The notes beneath the pieces were generated by a model. That model searched no databases. It saw only the letters and a list, made by a program, of their open reading frames with translations, and had not been told where the DNA came from. A stretch of 64,000 nucleotides of DNA from Palsa-504 sp963753225. GTDB taxonomy: Bacteria; Actinomycetota; Actinomycetes; Streptosporangiales; Streptosporangiaceae. Position numbers and translations under genes: made by a program. Positions 42,540 through 51,403 of the stretch are shown here, piece after piece; positions within the stretch are counted from its first letter, which is position 1, and each line of letters begins with the position of its first letter. The stretch covers positions 1-64,000 of the forward strand of contig CAVWBQ010000008.1 in the NCBI GenBank assembly GCA_963753225.1, written 5' to 3'.

Positions 42540-45110
42540 GGCGGGCTTCCGGCAGGCCGAGGTGCTCGGCTAGCCACGGCCCGGTCGCGCTCTCCGGGGC
42601 ACGCGCGACGTCCTCGGGCGTGCCCCGCGGCGAGGATGCGGCCGCCGTCTGGGCCCCCACCCGGGCCCATGTCGATGAGGTGATCGGCGGCGGCGAGCAG
42701 GTCCAGGTCCAGGTCATGGTCGATGACGGTGATCGAGGGCCCCGGCCTCCAGCAGCCGGCCGAACACGCCGGCCAGGGTGGCAACGTCGAGCGGGTGCAG
42801 GCCGGTGGATGGCTCGTCGAAGACGTATAGCGTGCCGCGCTGGCTGCTGCGCGGCCGGGATGCGATCCGCAGCCGCTGCGACTCGCCGCCGGACAGGGAC
42901 GGCGCGGGCTCGCCGAGCCGCAGGTAACCCAGGCCGACCTCGCTGACGGGCCGCAGCGCCGCGGCGACCGGGGCCGGGTCTGCGAACCGTTTCAGGGCGT
43001 CGTCCACGCTCAGGCTGAGCACGTCGGCGATGGTCAGGCCGTCGACCCGGACGGCCAGGGTGGCGTCGTTGAAGCGGGCACCGTGGCAGGTCGGGCACTG
43101 AACGGTGATGTCGGGCAGGTACTGGACGTCGAGGTCAATGCGGCCGAGCCCGCGGCAGGTCGGGCACTGCCCTTCCCTGGTGTTGAATGAGAAGTGCCCG
43201 GGTTTCCAGTGCCTGCGCCGGGCGTACACGGACTCGGCGAATACGCGGCGGATCTGGTCGAACGCGCCTGAGTAGGTCGCGGGCGTCGACCGCGCGTTCT
43301 GGCCGATCGGCGAGGCGTCAACCTGGACGACCTGGCGAATGCTGCCCAGGTCCAGACGGCGGACGTGCCCGGGCAGCGCCGACCCGGGCAGCAGCGCCCG
43401 AGCGGCCGGGATGAGGCTGTCCAGGACGAGGGCGGTCTTCCCCGCCCCTGACGGCCCGGCCAGCGCGGTCAGCCGGTTCACGGGGAAAGCGGCGGTGACG
43501 TCGTGCAGGTTGTACAGGTCGCCGATGTCCAGCGTGATCTGCCCGCCGGGACCGGGCCGCGCGGGGCGTTCCCGGGTCACGGCCGCGGCGCCGGCCAGGA
43601 ACGGGCCCATGATCGAGTGCGGGTCGCCCGCCAGCTGGCCGGGCGGCCCCTGGGGCGATCACCATGCCGCCATTACGGTCGGCTCCAGGGCCAAGCTCGA
43701 TGATCCAGTCCGCGACGCGGATGACGTCCCGCTCGTGCTCCACCACGACCACGGAATTACCGTTCCCGGCCAGGGCCGTAATCGTCTTGATCAGCCCGGC
43801 GACGTTGCTCGGGTGCAGCCCGACCGAGGGCTCGTCCAGCACGTACAGCATGCCCGTGGTGCTGGCCCGCACCGTCGAGGTGAGCTCGATCCGCTGCCGC
43901 TCTCCCGTACAAAGTGGCGTCGGCCCGGTCCAGGGTCAGGTAGCCCAGTCCGACATCGAGCAACGGCGTGAGCCTGCCGTTCAGTTCGGCCAGCAGGCCG
44001 GCCGTCATCCGGCTGAGCTCGGCGGGCAGCCCCGCGGGCAGGCCGTTCATGAAGCCCCGCAGCTCGTCCAGGGTGAGCGCGCTGATCTCGGCGAGGTCGC
44101 GGTCGGCGAGCTGCGAAGCCAGCGCTTCCGGCCGCAGCCGGGTGCCGTGGCACACCGAGCACACTCTGGTGATGAGGAATCGCTGCACCAGGTGGCGGGT
44201 GCGCTCGTTGTCACTGCGCAGGGACCGTTCCACCGCGGCGACCGCGTTGTCGTAGTTGACCGCCAGCTGCACGGTCCGCCCGTAGCGGCCCGGGTGCAGC
44301 GTCACCTGCCGCCGGACCGGCTCACCGTGCAGCACGATGTCGCGCTCGTGATCGGTCAGCGACCGGTGGGGGACGTCGAGCCGGACCCCGAGTTCGCCCG
44401 CGGCATACATCGACAGCCGCCGCCCGCCGGAGTTCCACGGCAGCACCGCGCCATCGGCGATCGTCTTGTCCGGGTCGGGAACCAGGGTGCCGACGTCGAC
44501 TTCGGACCGTATGCCCAGGCTCTGGCAAGCCGGGCAAGCGCCGTAGGAGTTGAAGGCGAAGGACTCGGCGCTGGGATGGGTGAAACGCGCGCCGCATACC
44601 GGGCAGACGATCTCCTCGCGGAGCGTTGCGATCGACGGCGCGACGCGGTGGCCGTTCGGGCACAGGTGGGAGCCCAGCCGCGACATCATCAGGCGCAGGA
44701 CGTTGAGCACCTCGGACATGGCGCCGACCGTGCTGCGCGGCCCCGGCACCGGCGGGCGCTGCCGCAGGGCCAGCGCTGGTGGCAGGTGGTCAATCCGGTC
44801 AACGTCGGGCCGCTGTGCCTGGGTCAGCCGCCGACGGCTGTAGGTGCTCAGGCCCTCCAGGAACCGGAGCAGGCCCTCGGCGTACAGCGTGCCCATAGCC
44901 AGCGATGTCTTGCCCGATCCGGATACCCCGACCACCGCGACCGTCCGCCACAGCGGCACGTCGACGTCGATATTGCGCAGGTTGTTGTGCCGGGCCCCGC
45001 GCGCCCGCCTCGGGATGGCCGGCGAGGCCCGCGCCGGGCTGGCGGCGCTTGCTGGTGAGATGGCCGGCTCGGGTGAGATCGGTAATGCCCGCGCGGTGCG
45101 CCAACCACGT
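42540..45110 (-). pseudogene. UvrA-like ABC ATPase (UvrA2/DrrC type), multiply frameshifted
   Basis: The minus strand encodes, in four or more frames, a short UvrA paralogue. Walker A GVSGSGKTSLAMGTLYAEG and the zinc module CPVCGARF...CPACQS lie in the first frame (to about 43910). DEPSVGLHPSNVAGLIKTI is in the second. GPSGAGKTALVLDS, CPTCRGLGRIDLDVQYLPD, LSGGESQRLRIASR and DEPSTGLHPLDVATL are in the third. ITVIDHDLDLDLLAAADHLI lies in a fourth and EDVARAPESATGPWLAEHLG in a fifth. The first ABC signature is destroyed (LYGRERQR-like instead of LSGGERQR). Such proteins give DNA-repair or drug-resistance functions; this one is inactive. Confidence 0.75.
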
Positions 45111-45121
45111 CCAAGCAGGTC

Positions 45122-45340
45122 GGCCAGATCCCCGCGAATTACAGTGAGGGGTCGGGGACGATCGTCAGCGGAACGGCAGCGAACAAGGCCACCCAAGCTG
45201 CTCTCGCCGCCTACCCCGGCGGCGTCGTGGACCGCGTCGTGAGGCTGAGCAACGGCGAGTACGAGGTCCACTACATCGGCGTCAACTGGCCGCACCACAT
45301 CTTCGTCAACCAGGACTTCACGGTCGTCGGCGCCGACTAG
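45122..45340 (+). pseudogene. C-terminal fragment of a PepSY-like small protein
   Basis: An open + frame reads GTAANKATQAALAAYPGGVV, then RVVRLSNGEYEVHYIG and HIFVNQDFTVVGAD before TAG at 45338-45340. The alternation AALAAYPGGVVxRVxRLxNGxYEV is typical of PepSY-type modules in secreted actinomycete proteins. The 5' part, including any signal peptide, is absent. It abuts the start of the UvrA-like remnant, so the break point lies near 45110. The IS element inserted exactly in its stop codon (the CTAG target supplies the TAG), so the IS did not cause the truncation. Confidence 0.5.
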
Positions 45341-45361
45341 CCCGAGTTTCCAATGATCATG
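45341..45361 (+). repeat. Left terminal inverted repeat of the IS
   Basis: Perfect 21-bp match, inverted, to 47241-47261. It is preceded by the target copy CTAG. Confidence 0.88.
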
Positions 45362-45473
45362 GTCTTCTGACTCTTGACTGAGGTTCCAGATGGCCCTCAG
45401 ATGGCTCATTTTCCCTTGTGACACGCGTTTGCGGTGCTTGACTGCGCGACGGAACTGACCTATGACCTAAATT

Positions 45474-47186
45474 GTGGCGAGCCTGTACAAGAAGGTGATC
45501 AGCGGGAAGCCGTACTGGTACCTGCGCGAGATGGGCTGGGTGGACGGCAAGCCGAAAATGGTCTCGGAGCGGTACGTGGGCACCGCGGCCGACATTGAGG
45601 CGCTGCTGGACGCCCGCGAGGAACGGATGCTGCCCGAGCGGACCCGGCACCTGGACTTCGGGGCGGTGGCCGCGGCGTGGGGGCTGCTGTCTGACCTGGG
45701 CGTGGCCGCGGTCATCGATGAGGCGTGCGGGGGCAGGCCGCCGGGGCTGCCGCTGTCACCGGGCACCTACCTGGCGCTGGCCGCGCTGAACCGGGTGACA
45801 GATCCGTGTTCCAAGCGGGGGTTCGCGGACTGGTGGCGCACCACGGCGGCGGACCGGTTCACCAAGATCCCGGCCTCTGCGCTGGATCACCGCCGGTTCT
45901 GGGACGCGATGCACGCGGTGCCGCTGGACGCGCTGCCGCGGATCGAGGAGAAGCTGGCGGCCGCGGCGTGCGCCCGGTTCGGGCTAGACACCAGCTCGGT
46001 GGCGCTGGACATGACGAATTTCGCGACGTTCATCGATACCGGCAACGCCCGGGCGCCGATCGCGCAGCGCGGAAAGGCCAAGCAGAAACGCGCGGACCTG
46101 CGGCTGGTCGGCCTCGGGCTGGTGGTCACCCGGGACGGCGGCGTCCCGCTGCTGTCCCACGCCTACCCCGGCAGCAAGCCCGACGTCACGCAGTTCCCGC
46201 AGATGATCGCCGCGCTGGCCGCCCGGCACGCCGACCTGGCCGCCGCGGCCGGGCAGGACGGCGCCGAGATGACCGTCGTGTTCGACGCCGGGCAGAACTC
46301 CGAGGCCAACTTCGCGCGGCTGGCGGGCACGAACCTGCGCTACGTGGGCTCGGTGCCGGCCAGTGACTGCCGGGACCTGCTGGCCCTGCCCGCAGACGCC
46401 CGCACCCTCGTCGATAAAGACAGGTTCGGCGGCCTGACCGCCTACGACACCCGCCGGGTCGTCTACGGCACCGAGCGCCGGGCGATCCTGACGCACTCCC
46501 CGGAACTGCACGAGCATCAGGCCCGCGGGTTCGAGGGCACCACGCTGGCCAAAGCCGCCAAGAAGCTGGACGAGCTGGCCGCCACCTTGGCCCGCGGCAA
46601 GACCCGCCGGGGCAGGGACAAGGTCGAGGCGGAGATCGCCACGATCACCCATGACGCCTGGGTGCGCCGCGTCATCACCTGGGAACTCACCGGGGATACC
46701 CCCCGCGACCTGCGGCTGGCCTGGTCCGTCGACGCCGCTGCGCGGGCCGCGCTGGAAGCGGAGATCTTCGGCAAGCACGTGCTGATCACCGACCACGACG
46801 ACTGGCCCGCCGCCGAGGTCATCGCCGGCTACCGGTCCCAGTCCGAGGCCGAGTTCTCCTTCCGGCAGATGAAAGACCCGCACGTGGTGTCGTTCTCCCC
46901 GATGTTCCACTGGACCGAGCACAACATCCACGTCCACGTGTTCACCTGCGTCCTGGCGCTGCAGGTCGCCCACCTGATGCGCCTGCAAGCCGAGCGCGCC
47001 GGGTTGCGCATGTCCGTGCGCGAGCTGCTGCGCCAGCTCGCCGGGATCGGTGAGACCGTCCTGATCTACCCCGCAGAACGCGGCCGGCCCAAGGCACGCC
47101 GGATGCTCACCCAGACCACCGCCACCCAGGACAAGCTCACCGAGGCCTTCCAGCTCGACCGCTACGCACCAGCAGTTAGGTCATAG
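45474..47186 (+). CDS. IS1634-family DDE transposase
   Basis: 570 residues from GTG 45474. The N-terminus (KPYWYLREMGWVDGKPK and YVGTAADIEALL) matches the IS1634 branch of IS4-type transposases. Probable DDE residues are an Asp in VVFDAGQNSEAN (about 269), an Asp in ITDHDDW (about 437-441) and the Glu of the Y-REKK-like region YRSQSEAEFSFRQMKDP (about 458). These are intact. The C-terminal part (HVFTCVLALQVAHLMRLQ) is also typical. It is full length and uninterrupted, in contrast to the decayed genes on its left. Confidence 0.9.
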   Translation: MASLYKKVISGKPYWYLREMGWVDGKPKMVSERYVGTAADIEALLDAREERMLPERTRHLDFGAVAAAWGLLSDLGVAAVIDEACGGRPPGLPLSPGTYLALAALNRVTDPCSKRGFADWWRTTAADRFTKIPASALDHRRFWDAMHAVPLDALPRIEEKLAAAACARFGLDTSSVALDMTNFATFIDTGNARAPIAQRGKAKQKRADLRLVGLGLVVTRDGGVPLLSHAYPGSKPDVTQFPQMIAALAARHADLAAAAGQDGAEMTVVFDAGQNSEANFARLAGTNLRYVGSVPASDCRDLLALPADARTLVDKDRFGGLTAYDTRRVVYGTERRAILTHSPELHEHQARGFEGTTLAKAAKKLDELAATLARGKTRRGRDKVEAEIATITHDAWVRRVITWELTGDTPRDLRLAWSVDAAARAALEAEIFGKHVLITDHDDWPAAEVIAGYRSQSEAEFSFRQMKDPHVVSFSPMFHWTEHNIHVHVFTCVLALQVAHLMRLQAERAGLRMSVRELLRQLAGIGETVLIYPAERGRPKARRMLTQTTATQDKLTEAFQLDRYAPAVRS

Positions 47187-47240
47187 GCGCCAGCGGCCCC
47201 GCAAACCCATCCCGACCAGCCAGAACACCCTAGCGAGGAG

Positions 47241-47261
47241 CATGATCATTGGAAACTCGGG
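47241..47261 (-). repeat. Right terminal inverted repeat of the IS
   Basis: Perfect inverted copy of 45341-45361. It is followed by the second CTAG target copy at 47262-47265. Confidence 0.88.
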
Positions 47262-47335
47262 CTAGGCGTGTCCGTAGATCCTCGCGGATCGTTGCCGGCT
47301 GGGTGCGGCGGAGTTCCCGCTCTACCTGTGCCCCG

Positions 47336-47920
47336 CTACTCCCTGGGCCCGGACGGGACCCGCAACATGCGCAGGATTGTCGTCTGCAGGGCTTCGCGCA
47401 GTTCGTCGTCGGTCAGGTCGGCCAGATCGGGCAGGCATTCGGGGATGAAGAACAGGACGCCGAAAGCGAGCCGCTCGGCGCCGGTGGGGTTGTCGCCGTA
47501 GAACAGGGTGAGAGCGCGCTGGGCCAGGGTGTTCTTCTCGCTGTCCAGCTTGTTCCGCTTCGCGGCCGGATCGGTGGATGCCATCGCCGCGTAGAGGCGG
47601 TGCCGGACGAGAAAGTCGACGAAGCCATCGACCAGGTGGTCGATCCGGGCCCGGCGCCCGCGTATCGTGGCCGCTTCAGCCAGCAGAGCCTCGAGCCGCT
47701 GCATTTCAGGCTGCATGGTCGCATGCAGGATCTCCCGCTTGGCGCGGAAGTGGTAGTAGACGGCGGCCTTGGTCAGCCCCATCTCGTCGGCGATCATCTG
47801 CAGCGAGGTGGCATCGTAGCCGAGCTCGGTGAACAGCCGCTGCGCGGTCTCCAGGATCTGCTGCCTGGTCCGCTCGGCTTGCGCGGCTCGGGCGGAGATG
47901 CCCTTGACGGGCGTCGCCAT
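47336..47920 (-). CDS. TetR-family transcriptional regulator
   Basis: 194 residues from ATG 47920. The N-terminal helix-turn-helix is RQQILETAQRLFTELGYDAT and LQMIADEMGLTKAAVYYHFRAKREIL (about 20-66). The ligand-binding half is helical with a hydrophobic pocket, as in regulators of lipophilic-compound exporters. It is divergent from the MMPL exporter gene. The 200-bp region between them holds an array of five operator-like repeats that it probably binds, repressing both genes until a ligand appears. Confidence 0.9.
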   Translation of the reverse strand: MATPVKGISARAAQAERTRQQILETAQRLFTELGYDATSLQMIADEMGLTKAAVYYHFRAKREILHATMQPEMQRLEALLAEAATIRGRRARIDHLVDGFVDFLVRHRLYAAMASTDPAAKRNKLDSEKNTLAQRALTLFYGDNPTGAERLAFGVLFFIPECLPDLADLTDDELREALQTTILRMLRVPSGPRE

Positions 47921-47963
47921 AGATGGCTCCTCAGTGTGGATCGATCGCAGTATACAAGCTGGT

Positions 47964-48078
47964 GGCTAGTGAGTCACTAGCTGAATGGCAAGTCATTCAC
48001 TAGACGTTCGGCAAGTATTTCACCTTACGGTTGGCTAGCAATTCACTTGACGGTCGGCTAGTGAGTGTCCTAGCGTCG
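47964..48078. promoter_or_regulatory. Array of five 23-bp operator-like repeats between tetR and mmpL
   Basis: Imperfect units begin at 47964, 47987, 48010, 48033 and 48056, exactly 23 bp apart, all starting GGC(T/A)AG. The first holds the perfect palindrome GCTAGTGA-G-TCACTAGC (47965-47981). The others keep one or both halves (for example GGCTAGCAATTCACTTGACG). The array starts 44 bp from tetR and ends 51 bp before mmpL. Confidence 0.65.
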
Positions 48079-48128
48079 GAACCGAGCCTGCATCCGGCAG
48101 CCTGCATCCGAGCCGTGGAGATCCGCCC

Positions 48129-50342
48129 ATGTCGAACTACCTGCACCGACTCGCCCGCTTCGCGTTCCGGCGACGGCGGCTGGTCCTGGCGGCCTGGCTG
48201 CTCGCGGCCATCGCGGCCATCGCCGTCGCCCAGCTCAGCGGCGGCAAGACCAACGACACCTTCACCATCCCGGGCACCGAGGCGCAGAATGCCGCGGCTG
48301 TCCTGCAGGCCAAGCTGCCGGCGTTCAGCGGCGGTCAGAGCACGATCGTCTTCGCCACCACCAACGGCACCGCCAGGGTCACCGATCCGGCCGCCAAGGC
48401 GGCGATCGAGTCGGCCATGACCAAGCTCAAGTCGATTCCGCAGGTCTCCGCGGTCACGACTCCCTTCCAGAGCCACCTGGTGTCGCCGAGCGGCCAGATC
48501 GCGCTGGGGCAGGTGCAGTGGTCGGCACAGGCAACCGCCGTGAAGGACTCCAGCCTCAACGCCGTTAAGGCCGCCATGAAGCCAGTGCAGGCCGACGGCG
48601 TGCAGGTCGCGTACAACGGCAGCGTCTATCCGGGCTGGCGCACGGTCATCTCCGACGTGCCCGAACTGATCGGCCTGATCATCGCCTTCGGCATCCTGAT
48701 GATCACCTTCGGCGCCTTCGTGGCCGCGGGGATGCCCATCCTGGGCGCGATCATCGGCGTGATCACCACCTTGATGGGCATCACCGCCGTCGCGTCGGTG
48801 GTGACGATCGCCTCGGCATCGACCACGGTCGCGCTGATGCTCGGACTCTCCTGCGGCATCGACTACGGTCTGTTCATCTTGTCCAGGCACCGGACCAACC
48901 TGCTCAACGGCATGACGCCCGAAGAGTCGGTGCCGCTGGCCATGGGCACGGCCGGCAGTTCGGTCGTCTTCGCCGCCCTCACCGTGATCATCGCGCTGTG
49001 CGGCCTGACCGTGGTGGGCATCCCGTTCCTGACCGTCATGGGCCTGGCCGCCGCGGCTTCCGTCACGGTCGCGCTGCTGATCGCCCTGACGCTGCTGCCA
49101 GCCATGCTGGGCTTCGCCGGCCCCAAGGTCGCCAGGTTCACCCGGCTGCCGCTGCTCGGTGCCCGTGCGGAACGCGTCGCCCGGCGTAGCGCCGCGGACC
49201 CGGACAGCTCCGCGGGGGCGGGCTGGGCCAGGTTCGTCGTGCGCCGCCGGGTGGCCGTCCTTATCGGCGGGATCGCCTTGCTCGGCGTGCTCGCGATTCC
49301 CGCGCTGACCATCCATCTGGGCCTGCCCAGCGGGGCCTCGCAACCCGCCGGCAATACCCAGCGCCAGGCCTACGACCTCACCACCGAAGGCTTCGGCGCC
49401 GGCTTCAACGGCGCGCTGCTGATCGTCGCCCAGGACGTGAGCAGCCCGGCGGACACCCAGCAGATCGCGGAGGCGCTCGCCAAGTTGCCCGACGTCGTGA
49501 AGGTAACCCCGGTGACCACGCAGAACGGCATCTCGCTGATCAAGCTGATTCCCAAGTCCGGGCCGGGCGACCCGGCCACGACCGCCCTCGTGCACGCGAT
49601 CCGCGACGACCGGGCCGCTATCGAAGGCCAGACCGGCGCGCACATCCTGGTCGGCGGCACCACGGCGTCCAACATCGACGTCTCGGCCAAGCTGTCCAGC
49701 GCCCTGCCGGTCTTCCTGGTCGTCGTGGTCGGCCTGGCGTTCATCCTTCTGACGTTTGCGTTCCGGACCATTTTGGTGCCGATCACGTCCATCCTGGGCT
49801 TCCTGCTCTCGATGGCCGCGGCGCTCGGCGCGCAGGTCGCCATGTTCCAGTGGGGCTGGGGGCAGCACATCTTCGGCATCACCCCAGCGGCGACGATCAG
49901 CTTCCTGCCGATCATCATGCTGGCGATCATCTTCGGCCTGTCCAGTGACTACGAAGTGTTCGTCGTATCGCGGATCAAGGAGGAATTCACCAAGAACGGC
50001 GACGCCCGCCGCGCCGTGCAACGAGGCACCGGGCTGTCGGCCCGCGTGGTCACCGCGGCCGCGCTGATCATGTTTTCCATCTTCGTGGCCTTCATGTTCA
50101 CCAACGATCCGACCATCAAGGCCATCGGCTTCAGCTTCGCCGCCGGCGTCTTCCTGGACGCCTTCGTCGTGCGGCTCACGCTGGTGCCGGCCATCATGGC
50201 GATTATCGGGTCGAGGATCTGGTACCACCCGCGGTGGTTCGCCAGGTACGTCCCGGACCCCGACATCGAGGGGCAGCGGCTCGACCGCGAACTCGCCGGG
50301 GCGGAGCTCGCCCCGGCCGGCACTTCGGCCCGGCAGCGATAG
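48129..50342 (+). CDS. MMPL/RND-family exporter
   Basis: 737 residues from ATG 48129. One N-terminal membrane helix (LVLAAWLLAAIAAIAVAQL) is followed by a large extracytoplasmic loop and then five helices. A second half repeats the layout, for twelve spans in total. The conserved acidic-tyrosine elements of the proton path are present: CGIDYGLFILSRHRTNL and GLSSDYEVFVVSRIKEEF. MMPL proteins move lipids or hydrophobic compounds across the actinobacterial membrane. It is regulated most likely by the divergent TetR. The cargo is unknown; no lipid or polyketide synthase genes are near. Confidence 0.92.
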   Translation: MSNYLHRLARFAFRRRRLVLAAWLLAAIAAIAVAQLSGGKTNDTFTIPGTEAQNAAAVLQAKLPAFSGGQSTIVFATTNGTARVTDPAAKAAIESAMTKLKSIPQVSAVTTPFQSHLVSPSGQIALGQVQWSAQATAVKDSSLNAVKAAMKPVQADGVQVAYNGSVYPGWRTVISDVPELIGLIIAFGILMITFGAFVAAGMPILGAIIGVITTLMGITAVASVVTIASASTTVALMLGLSCGIDYGLFILSRHRTNLLNGMTPEESVPLAMGTAGSSVVFAALTVIIALCGLTVVGIPFLTVMGLAAAASVTVALLIALTLLPAMLGFAGPKVARFTRLPLLGARAERVARRSAADPDSSAGAGWARFVVRRRVAVLIGGIALLGVLAIPALTIHLGLPSGASQPAGNTQRQAYDLTTEGFGAGFNGALLIVAQDVSSPADTQQIAEALAKLPDVVKVTPVTTQNGISLIKLIPKSGPGDPATTALVHAIRDDRAAIEGQTGAHILVGGTTASNIDVSAKLSSALPVFLVVVVGLAFILLTFAFRTILVPITSILGFLLSMAAALGAQVAMFQWGWGQHIFGITPAATISFLPIIMLAIIFGLSSDYEVFVVSRIKEEFTKNGDARRAVQRGTGLSARVVTAAALIMFSIFVAFMFTNDPTIKAIGFSFAAGVFLDAFVVRLTLVPAIMAIIGSRIWYHPRWFARYVPDPDIEGQRLDRELAGAELAPAGTSARQR

Positions 50343-50421
50343 GGCTCGGCCGGCTGCGGCGGGTCGCCGGGTACCGTGATGTCGGAGGCGGGCAAGCTGC
50401 AGACCCGAGAATGGAGCCGAG

Positions 50422-50859
50422 ATGGCGCGAGTTCTTTACACGGCGGAGGCAACGGTCACTGGCGGCCGGGCCAGCGGCCACGGGCGCACGACCGACGGAA
50501 CCCTGGATGTGCAACTCCGCTCGCCAAAGGAGATGGGCGGCGAGGGCGGCGGCACGAACCCTGAACAGCTCTTCGCGGTGGGCTACGCGGCCTGCTTCGA
50601 GAGTGCTCTGGGTGTGGTCGGCCGTCGTGAACGCGCCGAGGTAGGTGATGTCTCGACCGACAGCCGGGTGAGCCTGCTTCCCACCGAGGAGCGCGGTTTC
50701 AAGCTCGCCGTGGAGCTCGATGTGAGCCTGCCGCAGGTTCAGGACCCTGAGCAAGCGGCACGGATCGTTGCTGCCGCACATCAGGTGTGCCCGTATTCCA
50801 ATGCCACCCGGGGCAACATCGACGTGAGGCTGACGGTAAACGGCCGCGACATCGGCTGA
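50422..50859 (+). CDS. ohr: Ohr/OsmC-family organic hydroperoxide resistance protein
   Basis: 145 residues from ATG 50422. It has both reactive cysteines of the Ohr family: Cys in GYAACFESAL (about 59) and Cys in QVCPYSNATRGN (about 122). It also has the start VLYTAEATVTGGRASGHGRT, and the Arg and Glu expected for the active site. It reduces organic peroxides with dithiol cofactors in the cytosol. It stands 80 bp after the exporter and may share its transcript. An ohrR-like MarR regulator is not next to it. Confidence 0.92.
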   Translation: MARVLYTAEATVTGGRASGHGRTTDGTLDVQLRSPKEMGGEGGGTNPEQLFAVGYAACFESALGVVGRRERAEVGDVSTDSRVSLLPTEERGFKLAVELDVSLPQVQDPEQAARIVAAAHQVCPYSNATRGNIDVRLTVNGRDIG

Positions 50860-50881
50860 ACCGCTCCTCGAGTCCAGTCCG

Positions 50882-51403
50882 ATGGATAGGTCCAGGACCA
50901 ATTCTGCTGGCGATAGCGATCCCATGCGGGTCACGGTGCTGGTGAACGGCCAGCGCGAGGAGGTCCGCACCGAGCGGGACACCGCGCTGCTGTACGTGCT
51001 GCGGAACCATCTCGGGCTCACGGGCACCCGCTTCGGCTGCGGTCTTGGCCTGTGCGGCGCTTGCCTCGTGCTCATCGACGGCCGCCCCGCCTACTCCTGT
51101 GACACGCCGATGTGGGCGGTTGAGGATCGGGACGTAACGACGGTTGAGGGACTGGGCGTATCCGGCCGGCCGCACCCTGCCGCGCAGGCGATCATCGACG
51201 GGCAGGCCGCGCAGTGCGGTTACTGCATCTCCGGCGTGGTGATCAGCGCCGCCGGGCTGCTGGCCGTCAACGATAACCCCAGCGAGGACGAGGTCCGCGC
51301 CGCGCTGGACAGCAACTTGTGCCGGTGCGGCGCGCAGAACCGGATTGTGCGCGCCGTGCTCGGGGCCGCCTCCAGCCTGCGGGCCAGCCGGGACAGCGGC
51401 TGA
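50882..51403 (+). CDS. 2Fe-2S subunit of a molybdenum hydroxylase (CoxS/IorA-like)
   Basis: 173 residues from ATG 50882; ATG 50924 (MRVTVLVNG) is an equally good start, because the domain begins there. The plant-type [2Fe-2S] cluster motif CGLGLCGACLVLIDG and the second helical cluster motif QCGYCISGVV...CRCGAQNRIV are complete. It passes electrons from the molybdopterin subunit to an external acceptor. Its stop overlaps the start of the large-subunit gene (TGATG), so the two are translated together. There is no FAD (CoxM) subunit, which is like isoquinoline 1-oxidoreductase or aldehyde oxidases that use cytochromes. Confidence 0.9.
   Translation: MDRSRTNSAGDSDPMRVTVLVNGQREEVRTERDTALLYVLRNHLGLTGTRFGCGLGLCGACLVLIDGRPAYSCDTPMWAVEDRDVTTVEGLGVSGRPHPAAQAIIDGQAAQCGYCISGVVISAAGLLAVNDNPSEDEVRAALDSNLCRCGAQNRIVRAVLGAASSLRASRDSG

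Larger units (their letters stand above)
45341..47261 (+). mobile_element. Complete insertion sequence, IS1634/IS4-type
   Basis: The element is 1921 bp with perfect 21-bp terminal inverted repeats (45341-45361 and 47241-47261, beginning CCCGAGTTTCCAATGATCAT). It is flanked by the direct repeat CTAG (45337-45340 and 47262-47265). It contains one long transposase gene. The perfect ends and intact transposase suggest a recent insertion. Confidence 0.88.

Noticed and set aside
48000..50228. 742-codon antisense open frame across the MMPL gene
   Set aside because: The product is Asp/Gly/His/Arg-rich without domains, typical of the antisense of a high-GC gene with strong third-position bias. The + strand has a clear MMPL protein.
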